From Ruminococcus sp. (lineage in GTDB: Bacteria; Bacillota; Clostridia; Oscillospirales; Ruminococcaceae): a stretch of DNA of 10,077 nucleotides. Every line of letters starts with the position of its first letter. The stretch's first letter is position 1. Position numbers and translations under genes: made by a program. Under the pieces are notes generated by a model. That model worked only from the letters and a program-made list of their open reading frames with translations. It was not told where the DNA came from and made no database searches. The DNA is taken from assembly GCA_023667165.1 (NCBI GenBank), contig JAMPAO010000092.1, forward strand, positions 1-10,077, written 5' to 3'. Positions 1 to 6,650 of this stretch are shown here, piece by piece.

Positions 1-24
1 TCATATAAAATTTTAATAAAACTA

Positions 25-53
25 TTGCAATATCCAGAAAAATTTAGTATAAT
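25..53 (+). promoter_or_regulatory. SigA-type promoter of the PilZ-ParA-ComFB operon
   Basis: A -35 box TTGCAA (25-30) and a perfect -10 box TATAAT (48-53) are separated by 17 bases, in A/T-rich DNA. Transcription would start near 60, giving a leader of about 75 bases. A second TATAAT at 65-70 lacks a matching -35 box. No c-di-GMP riboswitch core is recognised in the leader. Confidence 0.7.
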
Positions 54-134
54 AGATAATGACGTATAATTTCCGTTCAGCCTGCTTTAAGCTTTTTATG
101 CCGATTACATTTCCGTGAGGGGAGCCGCAGTATT

Positions 135-779
135 ATGCTAAATAAAGATAAGATAATCAAAGTCGATATTTACGGCGAGGACGGGGTGCGCCTGCTGTCG
201 ACCCGTTCATTTGCATTCCCGAAGGATTTTTTTCGCATAAAGGGATGGGAGCTTGTGGCGATAAAGGCAAAGGATCTTCCTGTTCTGAAAAAGGAAGAAA
301 AAATTTCTGCGGTTTTTGAATACATCAACGGTACAAGAATAAAGTGCGAGACCCGTGTTGACATAAGCACGTCCTATCAGATGAATTTCAGAGTGGACGA
401 GGGCGAGGTCATGGAGGAGCGGAGGGGTTCCTATAAGGTCAATACCCCAAACGCTACGGCGCATATCATCAGAATAGAAAAAAACGAGGACGAAGTAATA
501 GACATGATAGAGCCTTACGAGGCAAGGATCGTCAATATCAACCTGAGCGGCGTGCTTATGAGCTGCGACCTGAAGCTCTCTCCCGGAGAGATCGTGACCA
601 TGCGTCTGCTGGACGATTCCGTGGAGCTTAGGAGCGAGGTCCTGCGCAGACAGCTCAACGATAACGGCGAGCTTGTGGGTTACGGCTGCAAATTTCCGGA
701 CGTCAGTCCCGCCCAGGAGGAAAGGATCGCCAAATATATTTTAGACTGTCAGCTTGCCGAAAGGAACCGCAGAAAGTAA
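135..779 (+). CDS. PilZ-domain protein, putative c-di-GMP receptor (YcgR-like two-domain form)
   Basis: The 214-residue soluble protein has the layout of clostridial PilZ receptors: an N-terminal beta-rich domain (about 1-90) and a C-terminal PilZ domain (about 94-205). The basic stretch E-R96-R97-G-S-Y-K101 sits where PilZ proteins carry RxxxR. It is followed by V-N-I-N-L-S-G (133-139), the place of the (D/N)xSxxG motif, and by G-Y-G-C-K-F (182-187), a typical closing strand. The second motif lacks its final Gly (Leu141 occupies that place) and the last Arg of RxxxR is Lys, so c-di-GMP binding may be altered. There is no signal peptide or membrane segment. The ATG has GAGGGGAG 10 bases upstream. 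It is first in an operon with a ParA ATPase (30-base gap) and a ComFB-like gene, and GGDEF cyclases lie nearby. PilZ proteins usually change motility, pili or exopolysaccharide when c-di-GMP binds; the actual target here is unknown. Confidence 0.8.
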   Translation: MLNKDKIIKVDIYGEDGVRLLSTRSFAFPKDFFRIKGWELVAIKAKDLPVLKKEEKISAVFEYINGTRIKCETRVDISTSYQMNFRVDEGEVMEERRGSYKVNTPNATAHIIRIEKNEDEVIDMIEPYEARIVNINLSGVLMSCDLKLSPGEIVTMRLLDDSVELRSEVLRRQLNDNGELVGYGCKFPDVSPAQEERIAKYILDCQLAERNRRK

Positions 780-809
780 GAAAGTAAAATAAAGAGGATA
801 TGGTTATTA

Positions 810-1598
810 ATGACCGTTATTGCAGTTACAAATCAAAAGGGGGGCGTGGGTAAGACAACTACCTGCGCCGCTCTTACGGGTATATTCAGACAGCGGGGCA
901 GGAGAGTCCTTGCCGTGGATCTGGATCCCCAGGGCAATCTTTCCTTTTCCCTGGGCGCCGAGGATACTGGATTTACCGTTCATGACGTTATGACGGGCAG
1001 GTGCGGCATATCGCAGGCGATCAAGCGCACAAGGATATGCGATGTGATCACCTCAAACATACTTCTGTCCGGTACGGAGCTTGAGCTTAAGCAAAAGGAC
1101 AGGGAATTTGTACTCAAAAGAGCGCTGTCGTCCGTTTCGGGAGAGTACGACGCCGTTATTATAGACACGCCTCCCGCCTTGTCCGTGCTTACGATAAACG
1201 CCTATACCGCGGCAAGGGACCTGATAATCCCCATGACCCCCGAGGTGCTGTCGCTTCAGGGAATAGCGCAGGTAAAGGACACCATACTTGCGGTGAAGAA
1301 ATATTACAACAAGTCCCTTGACATAAGGGGCATACTTCTTACAAAGTACAGCTCCAAGTATCTGCTCAGCGAGGAGGTCGCCGAAATGGCTGAGATAATC
1401 GCGGAGCAGCTCGGTACGGGCATTCTTGAAACCAAGATATCAAACTGTATCGCCGCCGCCGAGGCTCCCGCGCACCAGGAAACATTAACCGAATATTCTC
1501 CCAAATGCCGTGCGGCAAGGGAATATACAAAGCTTGCAAAAGAGCTTTATCCGGAGCTTATGTCGGAGAAAGGATCGGTCACAGGCGATGAGCGGTAA
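810..1598 (+). CDS. ParA/Soj-family ATPase (orphan, no ParB)
   Basis: This 262-residue protein is a full-length Soj/ParA-type ATPase. It begins almost directly with the deviant Walker A motif K10-GGVGK15-TT, followed by the DLDPQGN motif (37-43) and the hydrophobic Walker B strand VIIDTPP (116-122). The family dimerises on ATP and positions cargo such as chromosome origins, plasmids, chemoreceptor arrays, flagella or pili. No N-terminal helix-turn-helix is present, so it resembles chromosomal Soj or cargo-positioning orphans more than P1-type ParA. No ParB/Spo0J gene or parS-like palindrome was seen beside it. It sits between a PilZ gene (30 bases upstream) and a ComFB-like gene that overlaps its last 11 bases, which suggests translational coupling and a shared job rather than DNA partition. 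AGAGG lies 12 bases before the chosen ATG. An ATG at 800 is out of frame. Confidence 0.88.
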   Translation: MTVIAVTNQKGGVGKTTTCAALTGIFRQRGRRVLAVDLDPQGNLSFSLGAEDTGFTVHDVMTGRCGISQAIKRTRICDVITSNILLSGTELELKQKDREFVLKRALSSVSGEYDAVIIDTPPALSVLTINAYTAARDLIIPMTPEVLSLQGIAQVKDTILAVKKYYNKSLDIRGILLTKYSSKYLLSEEVAEMAEIIAEQLGTGILETKISNCIAAAEAPAHQETLTEYSPKCRAAREYTKLAKELYPELMSEKGSVTGDER

Positions 1599-2019
1599 TC
1601 ATAAAAGTCACAAAACGCCTCAGCTTATGAAAATGCTGACGGGCGGAGCAAGGGTATCAAATCCGCTGCTGGACGAGGAGTTCAAGGAGGAGATCATAAG
1701 GTCGCAGAACGATCCGATTCCCGTAAAGCCGTCAAAGGGCGCGGACGGCAGGGTGGAGATAAATATTACCTCCGAGCTTATTTCCCAGTGGGTACCGGTG
1801 ACGATAAAAAGATTTCATCTGTGCTCCTGCGACAGATGCTCTGCGGAGCTTACGGTAGCCGCCTTTGACAATATCCGTCCGATCATAGTCAACGTAAAGG
1901 ACGATGTGGATATTCAGAGAGCGCAGGCGCTTAAAGCTCAGCGCGAAAGAGAGATACTCATGCAGATAATCAGGATCGCCGTCGGCAGGAAAAAGCTGCC
2001 AAGGCACGACGGGTATTGA
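1588..2019 (+). CDS. ComFB-like protein with CxCxxC motif, possible cyclic-dinucleotide receptor
   Basis: The 143-residue protein carries F-H-L-C79-S-C81-D-R-C84 followed by S-A-E-L-T-V-A-A-F-D-N-I-R-P. From memory this lines up well with Bacillus subtilis ComFB, which has a C-T-C-Q-V-C knuckle and a following LALSLNKVSP segment. ComFB proteins are small; this one has a polar N-terminal extension of about 55 residues and a basic helix (about 108-137). ComFB-domain proteins of cyanobacteria have been reported to bind c-di-GMP or c-di-AMP, which fits the PilZ and GGDEF neighbours, but binding here is inference. The reading frame is open from farther upstream (1510); the ATG at 1588 is preferred because it overlaps the parA end by only 11 bases, has GGAG/AAAGG about 14 bases upstream, and avoids a long overlap. 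It is the last gene of the promoter-25 operon. Confidence 0.72.
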   Translation: MSGNHKSHKTPQLMKMLTGGARVSNPLLDEEFKEEIIRSQNDPIPVKPSKGADGRVEINITSELISQWVPVTIKRFHLCSCDRCSAELTVAAFDNIRPIIVNVKDDVDIQRAQALKAQREREILMQIIRIAVGRKKLPRHDGY

Positions 2020-2093
2020 GCGAAATCCGCTTTTGCACAGATAATATACTCGTTTTGTATAATTTTATATGGGAAAATTTATGCAAAAATTCC

Positions 2094-2122
2094 TTGAAAC
2101 CCGTCGGCAAATGTGTTATAAT
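2094..2122 (+). promoter_or_regulatory. Strong extended -10 promoter of the LacI-fold/GGDEF gene
   Basis: TTGAAA (2094-2099) and TATAAT (2117-2122) are 17 bases apart, and TGT directly before the -10 box makes it an extended -10. Transcription would begin near 2129, giving a leader of about 92 bases. The gene can therefore be expressed independently of the upstream operon, although no clear terminator separates the two. Confidence 0.78.
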
Positions 2123-2143
2123 GTATGCAAGAAGAAAGACGGA

Positions 2144-2180
2144 TACGCACCGGACTCTTAAAGGTGCGGCGATCTGCGTA
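2144..2180 (+). promoter_or_regulatory. Leader segment with two mutually exclusive hairpins
   Basis: CGCACC (2146-2151) can pair with GGTGCG (2163-2168), loop 11 bases. Alternatively TACGCA (2144-2149) can pair with TGCGTA (2175-2180). The two stems share bases and cannot both form. This lies in the predicted leader of the following gene, about 24 bases before its ribosome site. No known riboswitch class is recognised, and short stems like these also arise by chance. Confidence 0.3.
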
Positions 2181-2220
2181 ATTATCAAGTCGGTTTGACA
2201 GGGTAAAGGAGTGACTGCCT

Positions 2221-4521
2221 GTGGAGAAAAAGATAACGATAGGACTGATGATCCATCACCTGGATAATGATTATTCAAAATCGCTGCTGAAGGGCGCCGT
2301 GAATGCCGCAAAGGATCTGGACGTTAATATTGCGGTCTTTCCCGGCAGATCCCTCAACTGCCGGCTGGAGGACAGCAAGTTTACCGCGTTTGAGTATCAG
2401 AACAATGTTATATACAGCTATGCCTCCTCAAAAAGTCTGGACGCTCTTATAGTATCGGCGGGAACTGTGGGTTCCTTTGTCACAAAGGAGCAGTTCAAGG
2501 AATTTCTGGACGGCTACAAGGGACTTCCTCTTTTAACTATGGAAAACAAGGTCGGGGGTTATCCCTGCGTAAGGCTTTCCGGAGAGGGCATAAAGGAGCT
2601 CGTGAATCATCTGGTAACGGTTCACGGAAAGAAAAATATCGCTTTCGTCAGCGGTCCCAAGGGAAATGCCGACGCCGACGAGCGCTTAGGCTGCTATATC
2701 AGCGCTTTGGAGGAGAACGGTCTTGAATACGATCCCCAAATGGTGGCATACGGAAGATTTTCCGAGTACTGCGTGGATCTTGTGGGAGAGCTTATCGACC
2801 GAAACGAGGGAAAGATAGACGCCATATGCTTTGCCAACGACATGATGTGCAAGGGCGGCTACAAGGCTATTGAAAACAGAGGACTGCGGATAGGAGAGGA
2901 TATCGCGGTAACGGGTTATGACGATTCGGAAGTCGCCATCAGCCTGAAGCCGCTGCTCACCACGGTGCGCGCCGACGCGTCCAAGCTGGGATACAAGGCG
3001 GTTTCCGAGGCGGTCAGGCTTGCACGGGGCGAAACCGTGACCGACACCAACCTCAGCTCAACGCCGGTTTTCAGATTTTCCTGCGGCTGCGCGAAAAGAC
3101 AGAAAATATCCGTAACTGCGGCGGCGGACATCAACGCCGACAAGTCGGTGGAGGACGCAGTCAGCCTTATTTTGTCCGAGCATATCCCCGGGTATCATGA
3201 CAATGTCCGCAAATTCGAGTGCATACAGCGTTTGAGAGATTTTACGGCGCATATTTTAAGATTTGCGGAGGGCGAGGACGAAAACAAGGATGATTTCTTT
3301 GTAAAATCCTATTTCGCGGGCATACTCGACAACGATCTGTGGGAGGTCATCGCTCCCGAAGATCTGCTCAGACTTATAAAGAGCGTCAGAGATACTGCCG
3401 AGCAGATATGCCGCGGCGAGGATTCCATTGAAAGAAAAATGACTGTTATCGCAATTATAAACCGCTGTACGGAGGCGGCGTCCGAGCGGATAATCAGCCT
3501 GCATTACAGCAAGCTTGAGGATGTTTCGTTCACCCATTTCCTTATAGGAAATATCACCAAGGATATGACCATATACGGAAGCGACGAGGAGAAATGCTAT
3601 TTTTCGATCGTGAACAATCTGTACAGAGCGCATATTCTGAGCAGTTTTATCTATACATATGACAAACCGATACTTCACAGCTCAACCTCGCTCTGGGAGC
3701 TGCCGGAAACGGTATATCTCAAGGCGTGCCATGACGGCGACAAGCTGACAGCGGTAACGGGAGAGGCGCGGAAAATGCCATCCTCGGATATCATAAACAA
3801 CAGCTTTACGCCCTCCGACAGACGGCGCACAATGATAGTCGCTCCGCTTTTTATGAACGAGGATCAGTACGGAGTGATAGTATGCGAAATGGAGAATGAA
3901 TATTTTCCGTACATATACTCCATAACGCCGCAGATATGCACCGCTATAAAGCTGACAAATCTTGTGGCTCAGCTTGAAAGCTCCCTTGACGAGGCGCAGA
4001 ATAAAAACAGTATGCTCAACCGTATGTCCATGTGCGACGAGCTGACGGGCATCTATAACCGCAGAGGCTTCTATGTATATGCAAATCATATCCTTAAAGC
4101 TGCCGAAAACGAGGGGCGGCACGGCGTGCTGATATTCGGCGACCTGGACAATCTCAAGGTCATCAACGACACCTTCGGGCACGACGACGGAGATTACGCC
4201 ATAGTTTCCGCGGCGGGCTTCATCAAAAGCAGTCTCAGAAATTCCGACGTGGTGGGACGTATCGGCGGAGATGAATTTGCGGCGTTTGCAATATGCGACG
4301 ACAGAGAGATCATGCTCAAGCTGCCCGAGAGAATAAAAAATATCGCCGCGCAGCACAATCAAACGAGCGGCAAGCCTTACAACGTAACGGTCAGCGTAGG
4401 TATCTACGAGCTGATATGCTCGCCGGATCACAATATACAGCAGTTTATGGACAAAGCGGACGCCGCTCTGTATGAGGACAAAAAGAAAAAGAACAGGAAC
4501 GTTCTGAAGAATAAAGAGTAG
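2221..4521 (+). CDS. Diguanylate cyclase fused to a LacI-type substrate-binding domain
   Basis: The 766-residue protein starts with a type I periplasmic-binding-protein fold of the LacI class (about 5-290). A diagnostic stretch A-I-C-F-A-N-D-M-M (201-209) is followed by I-A-V-T-G-Y-D-D. It has neither the LacI helix-turn-helix nor a signal peptide, so it should bind a sugar or similar small molecule in the cytoplasm. A mainly helical middle (300-435), a possible GAF-like part (about 436-580) and a short coiled coil (about 580-604) lead to a GGDEF domain (605-766). Metal-site D641, G682-G-D-E-F686 and the inhibitory RxxD site (R673-N-S-D676), five residues before GGDEF, are all present, so it should make c-di-GMP from GTP under product feedback. 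The GTG start has AAAGGAG 9 bases upstream. Likely role: converting an intracellular ligand level into c-di-GMP. The ligand is unknown; catalytic assignment is strong. Confidence 0.9.
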   Translation: MEKKITIGLMIHHLDNDYSKSLLKGAVNAAKDLDVNIAVFPGRSLNCRLEDSKFTAFEYQNNVIYSYASSKSLDALIVSAGTVGSFVTKEQFKEFLDGYKGLPLLTMENKVGGYPCVRLSGEGIKELVNHLVTVHGKKNIAFVSGPKGNADADERLGCYISALEENGLEYDPQMVAYGRFSEYCVDLVGELIDRNEGKIDAICFANDMMCKGGYKAIENRGLRIGEDIAVTGYDDSEVAISLKPLLTTVRADASKLGYKAVSEAVRLARGETVTDTNLSSTPVFRFSCGCAKRQKISVTAAADINADKSVEDAVSLILSEHIPGYHDNVRKFECIQRLRDFTAHILRFAEGEDENKDDFFVKSYFAGILDNDLWEVIAPEDLLRLIKSVRDTAEQICRGEDSIERKMTVIAIINRCTEAASERIISLHYSKLEDVSFTHFLIGNITKDMTIYGSDEEKCYFSIVNNLYRAHILSSFIYTYDKPILHSSTSLWELPETVYLKACHDGDKLTAVTGEARKMPSSDIINNSFTPSDRRRTMIVAPLFMNEDQYGVIVCEMENEYFPYIYSITPQICTAIKLTNLVAQLESSLDEAQNKNSMLNRMSMCDELTGIYNRRGFYVYANHILKAAENEGRHGVLIFGDLDNLKVINDTFGHDDGDYAIVSAAGFIKSSLRNSDVVGRIGGDEFAAFAICDDREIMLKLPERIKNIAAQHNQTSGKPYNVTVSVGIYELICSPDHNIQQFMDKADAALYEDKKKKNRNVLKNKE

Positions 4522-4527
4522 AATTGT

Positions 4528-4566
4528 AAAAGCGCAGGCTTGAAATATCAAGTCTGCGCTTTTTTA
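4528..4566. terminator. Bidirectional rho-independent terminator between convergent GGDEF genes
   Basis: AAAAGCGCAG-G-CTTG pairs with CAAG-T-CTGCGCTTTT around the loop AAATAT, with one G-T pair, and is followed by T residues to 4566. The A-run on the left gives a U-run for the minus strand too. It lies 6 bases after the plus-strand stop codon and 8 bases beyond the stop of the minus-strand gene. Confidence 0.9.
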
Positions 4567-4574
4567 CGCCGTCG

Positions 4575-6353
4575 TCACCTTGGGTTTGCGGTCGTTTCGC
4601 TTTTGTTTTTGCTGATCTCCTTCAGCTTGTCCCTGTAAAATTCTTCGGGGCGTATCTGATTGGATTTCATTTCCTTTTTGTTTTCGTACATCTTCATATC
4701 CGCCCGCTGATAAACGTCCATCAGCTTTTTCAGACCGCAGTCCTTTTCATATATGCCGAAGCCGTGGGCAATGCTTATTCTGAACTCCTTATCGGGCAGG
4801 GCGTTGTGCTGCTTTACGTTATCCTTGAAGCATTCTATGCCCGACCTGTACCGCTCCTCAACATTGTCCCCGCTCAGAAGCACGGCGTATTCGTCGCCGC
4901 CTATTCTGAAGCATTCGCAGCCCTTGTCCTCGAATGCGTTTTTTATGATCTCGGCGCTTTTGATGAGCATTTCGTCGCCGTAATGATGGCCTAAATTGTC
5001 GTTGACATATTTCAGATCGTTGACGTCGAACATGATTATTCCCACGGCGGGTATGCTGTCTTTTATCTTTTCAAGCTCCACAAGGTGCTCTTCAAAGGCG
5101 GTGCGGTTGCCGATGCCCGTAAGACCGTCGTGATAGGCAAGGTGGCTCACAAATTCGGTCTTGATGCCCAGCTTTACCGCGTTGATGGTGTTTTCGAGGC
5201 TGGAGCTGCCGTAGCAGATTATAAATATCAGCAGACCTATGCGCACGAACATTGCGCTGTCGCTGCTTGCCGCCGTGTAGTATCTGATTATGTCGATAAA
5301 CGCGGCAAAGGCAATGGAGCTCAGTCCCACTCCCCTTAAAATACGGTAGATGTTTTTCGTCTGATTTTTGACGGTGAAAAAGATGTTGCGGGTTATGGTA
5401 TAAACAAGCAACACCGCCGATACGGCGAGAAGTATATGAGAGAGCGTAAGGGTTTCGTGGATATCCGCGATCCCCAGGAGGTGAAGTCCCCAGCAAACCG
5501 TGAACTCGGCTGCGGACATAATACATACTGCCGGTACTATCCATTTGTTCTTAAATCCGAACGCGGCGTCCAGGTACATTACCAGCGGTATGGATATCAT
5601 CATAAGCGAGCCGCAGGAAAGCAGCGCCATTGTGCGGCTGTCGTCGAAATAAAGCTGTATAAGATTTGTTTCCGAAAGGCACCATACGGCAACGCTTATG
5701 GAGAACAGTCCCAGATAAAGCAGCTCGTGGTTTTTGCTTGACTGGATATTTACGGGGATATCCGCGATGATAAGCACAACGCCGACAAAAAGTATCAGCA
5801 CGCAGGTGATAAAGGCGGTCAGCCTTTCCTTAATGATATTGAGCACCATTCCTCCGGAGCTGCCTATGTAGATGTTGTCTATACCGCCTCTTGCGCTTGC
5901 GTAAACGGTCATTGCCCGTATTTCGATCTCGCTTCCGCCGTACTCGGGAGGAAGATCTATGCAGTTCCAGCGCGTTCCCGGCGACTTTGTGTAAAGTATG
6001 CTTTCGCCGATGTACGGCTCGTAGACGGGGATCCCGTCGATAAGCACGGTAAAGCGGATATTTTTGCTTCTGAAGAACAGCGACGTGTTCACGTCCGTTT
6101 TCTCCGGCAGGGTGTTGAAGATACTGAAAGCTTCATAGGGCGTAACTCCGTCGAGCTTATTGAGCTTTGCAATGCTTATCTCCTCATCGCTGTCTTTGGT
6201 ATGCCAGCCCGAATCGAAAGAGGTCTCGCCGGAAAATTCCGTATCGCTTATGGACGGATTGTCAAACCTGACCGCAAGGTATATTATTATCGCCGAAAAG
6301 ATTGTAAGCATAACGCCGTATACGATATGAAATGCGGTATTTTTATTTCTCAT
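4575..6353 (-). CDS. Membrane GGDEF diguanylate cyclase with 7TM-type sensor (7TMR-DISM-like)
   Basis: The 592-residue protein has a membrane anchor (about 8-28), an extracytoplasmic region (30-170) rich in beta-type sequence, about seven further membrane helices (roughly 176-199, 210-230, 243-262, 271-292, 304-322, 340-360 and 368-385) and a C-terminal GGDEF domain (about 404-557). This resembles the 7TMR-DISM receptor plan: an outside ligand domain, seven helices and a signalling output. Metal-site D443 in F-D-V-N-D-L-K and active-site G485-G-D-E-Y489 are intact, so cyclase activity is expected; the Tyr in the last position is common. The RxxD inhibitory site is missing (D-K-G-C at that place), unlike the neighbouring cyclase. 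The ATG at 6353 has GGAG (6366-6363) nine bases upstream. The gene converges on the LacI-fold cyclase and shares its terminator. The external signal is unknown; the N-terminal domain assignment is by overall plan only. Confidence 0.87.
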   Translation of the reverse strand: MRNKNTAFHIVYGVMLTIFSAIIIYLAVRFDNPSISDTEFSGETSFDSGWHTKDSDEEISIAKLNKLDGVTPYEAFSIFNTLPEKTDVNTSLFFRSKNIRFTVLIDGIPVYEPYIGESILYTKSPGTRWNCIDLPPEYGGSEIEIRAMTVYASARGGIDNIYIGSSGGMVLNIIKERLTAFITCVLILFVGVVLIIADIPVNIQSSKNHELLYLGLFSISVAVWCLSETNLIQLYFDDSRTMALLSCGSLMMISIPLVMYLDAAFGFKNKWIVPAVCIMSAAEFTVCWGLHLLGIADIHETLTLSHILLAVSAVLLVYTITRNIFFTVKNQTKNIYRILRGVGLSSIAFAAFIDIIRYYTAASSDSAMFVRIGLLIFIICYGSSSLENTINAVKLGIKTEFVSHLAYHDGLTGIGNRTAFEEHLVELEKIKDSIPAVGIIMFDVNDLKYVNDNLGHHYGDEMLIKSAEIIKNAFEDKGCECFRIGGDEYAVLLSGDNVEERYRSGIECFKDNVKQHNALPDKEFRISIAHGFGIYEKDCGLKKLMDVYQRADMKMYENKKEMKSNQIRPEEFYRDKLKEISKNKSETTANPR

Positions 6354-6411
6354 TCTTTCACGCTCCGTATTACGTATAATGTGTCGTTTTGAATTGGTAT
6401 TTTCAGAGCAG

Positions 6412-6427
6412 TTATCTTATCAGATAA
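6412..6427. promoter_or_regulatory. Palindrome over the transcription start of the membrane cyclase gene
   Basis: TTATCT (6412-6417) and AGATAA (6422-6427) form a perfect 6-base inverted repeat around TATC. It begins just downstream of the -10 box and covers the predicted start near 6422, a common place for a repressor operator. No cognate regulator can be named. Confidence 0.4.
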
Positions 6428-6428
6428 A

Positions 6429-6457
6429 ATTATAGCATATAATGCCATTGTTGTCAA
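6429..6457 (-). promoter_or_regulatory. Perfect-consensus promoter of the membrane cyclase gene
   Basis: Read on the minus strand, TTGACA (6457-6452) and TATAAT (6434-6429) are exactly 17 bases apart, and TGC before the -10 box adds an extended -10. The predicted start is near 6422, with a leader of about 68 bases. Confidence 0.85.
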
Positions 6458-6524
6458 GGTACGGACTTGCCTTTTTTTACGCCCGTCCTTGCGCGCCGAG
6501 GATCCGCTCCGTATTTTATACGGC

Positions 6525-6570
6525 AAAACAGCGGCGGACAGAATAAGCTGTCCGCCGCTGTTTTCTTTTT
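6525..6570. terminator. Strong terminator hairpin downstream of the AraC-type gene
   Basis: AAAACAGCGGCGGACAG (6525-6541) pairs perfectly with 6548-6564 across a six-base loop. On the minus strand it lies about 85 bases beyond the araC-type stop codon and ends with four U residues, so it most likely ends that transcript. On the plus strand it is followed by CTTTTT, so it may work both ways. A small neighbouring hairpin, CCGTAT/ATACGG, lies at 6509-6523. The 297 bases between the two minus-strand genes hold only these hairpins and the cyclase promoter. Confidence 0.85.
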
Positions 6571-6650
6571 GCGGTCCCTGTTTGTGCGCCCCGGGATGTG
6601 CGTGTTACCGCCGTATGATACCGTAAACGCTCTTTCGCATTACAGCGGAG

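Noticed and set aside
54..134. A c-di-GMP riboswitch before the PilZ gene, and also before the two cyclase genes (2129-2220, 6354-6422)
   Set aside because: None of the conserved core segments of the class I or II c-di-GMP riboswitch could be found in these leaders.
1510..1587. Longer N-terminus for the ComFB-like protein
   Set aside because: It would overlap parA by about 90 bases in another frame, whereas ATG 1588 gives a normal 11-base overlap.
810..2019. A ParA-ParB partition locus or plasmid replicon
   Set aside because: The second gene is ComFB-like, not ParB, and no parS-like repeats, replication gene or iterons were seen.
3682..4551. A 289-residue open frame on the minus strand opposite the GGDEF part of the LacI-fold cyclase
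   Set aside because: It is fully antisense to a gene with clear motifs, runs through the terminator, and its translation has no recognisable domain.
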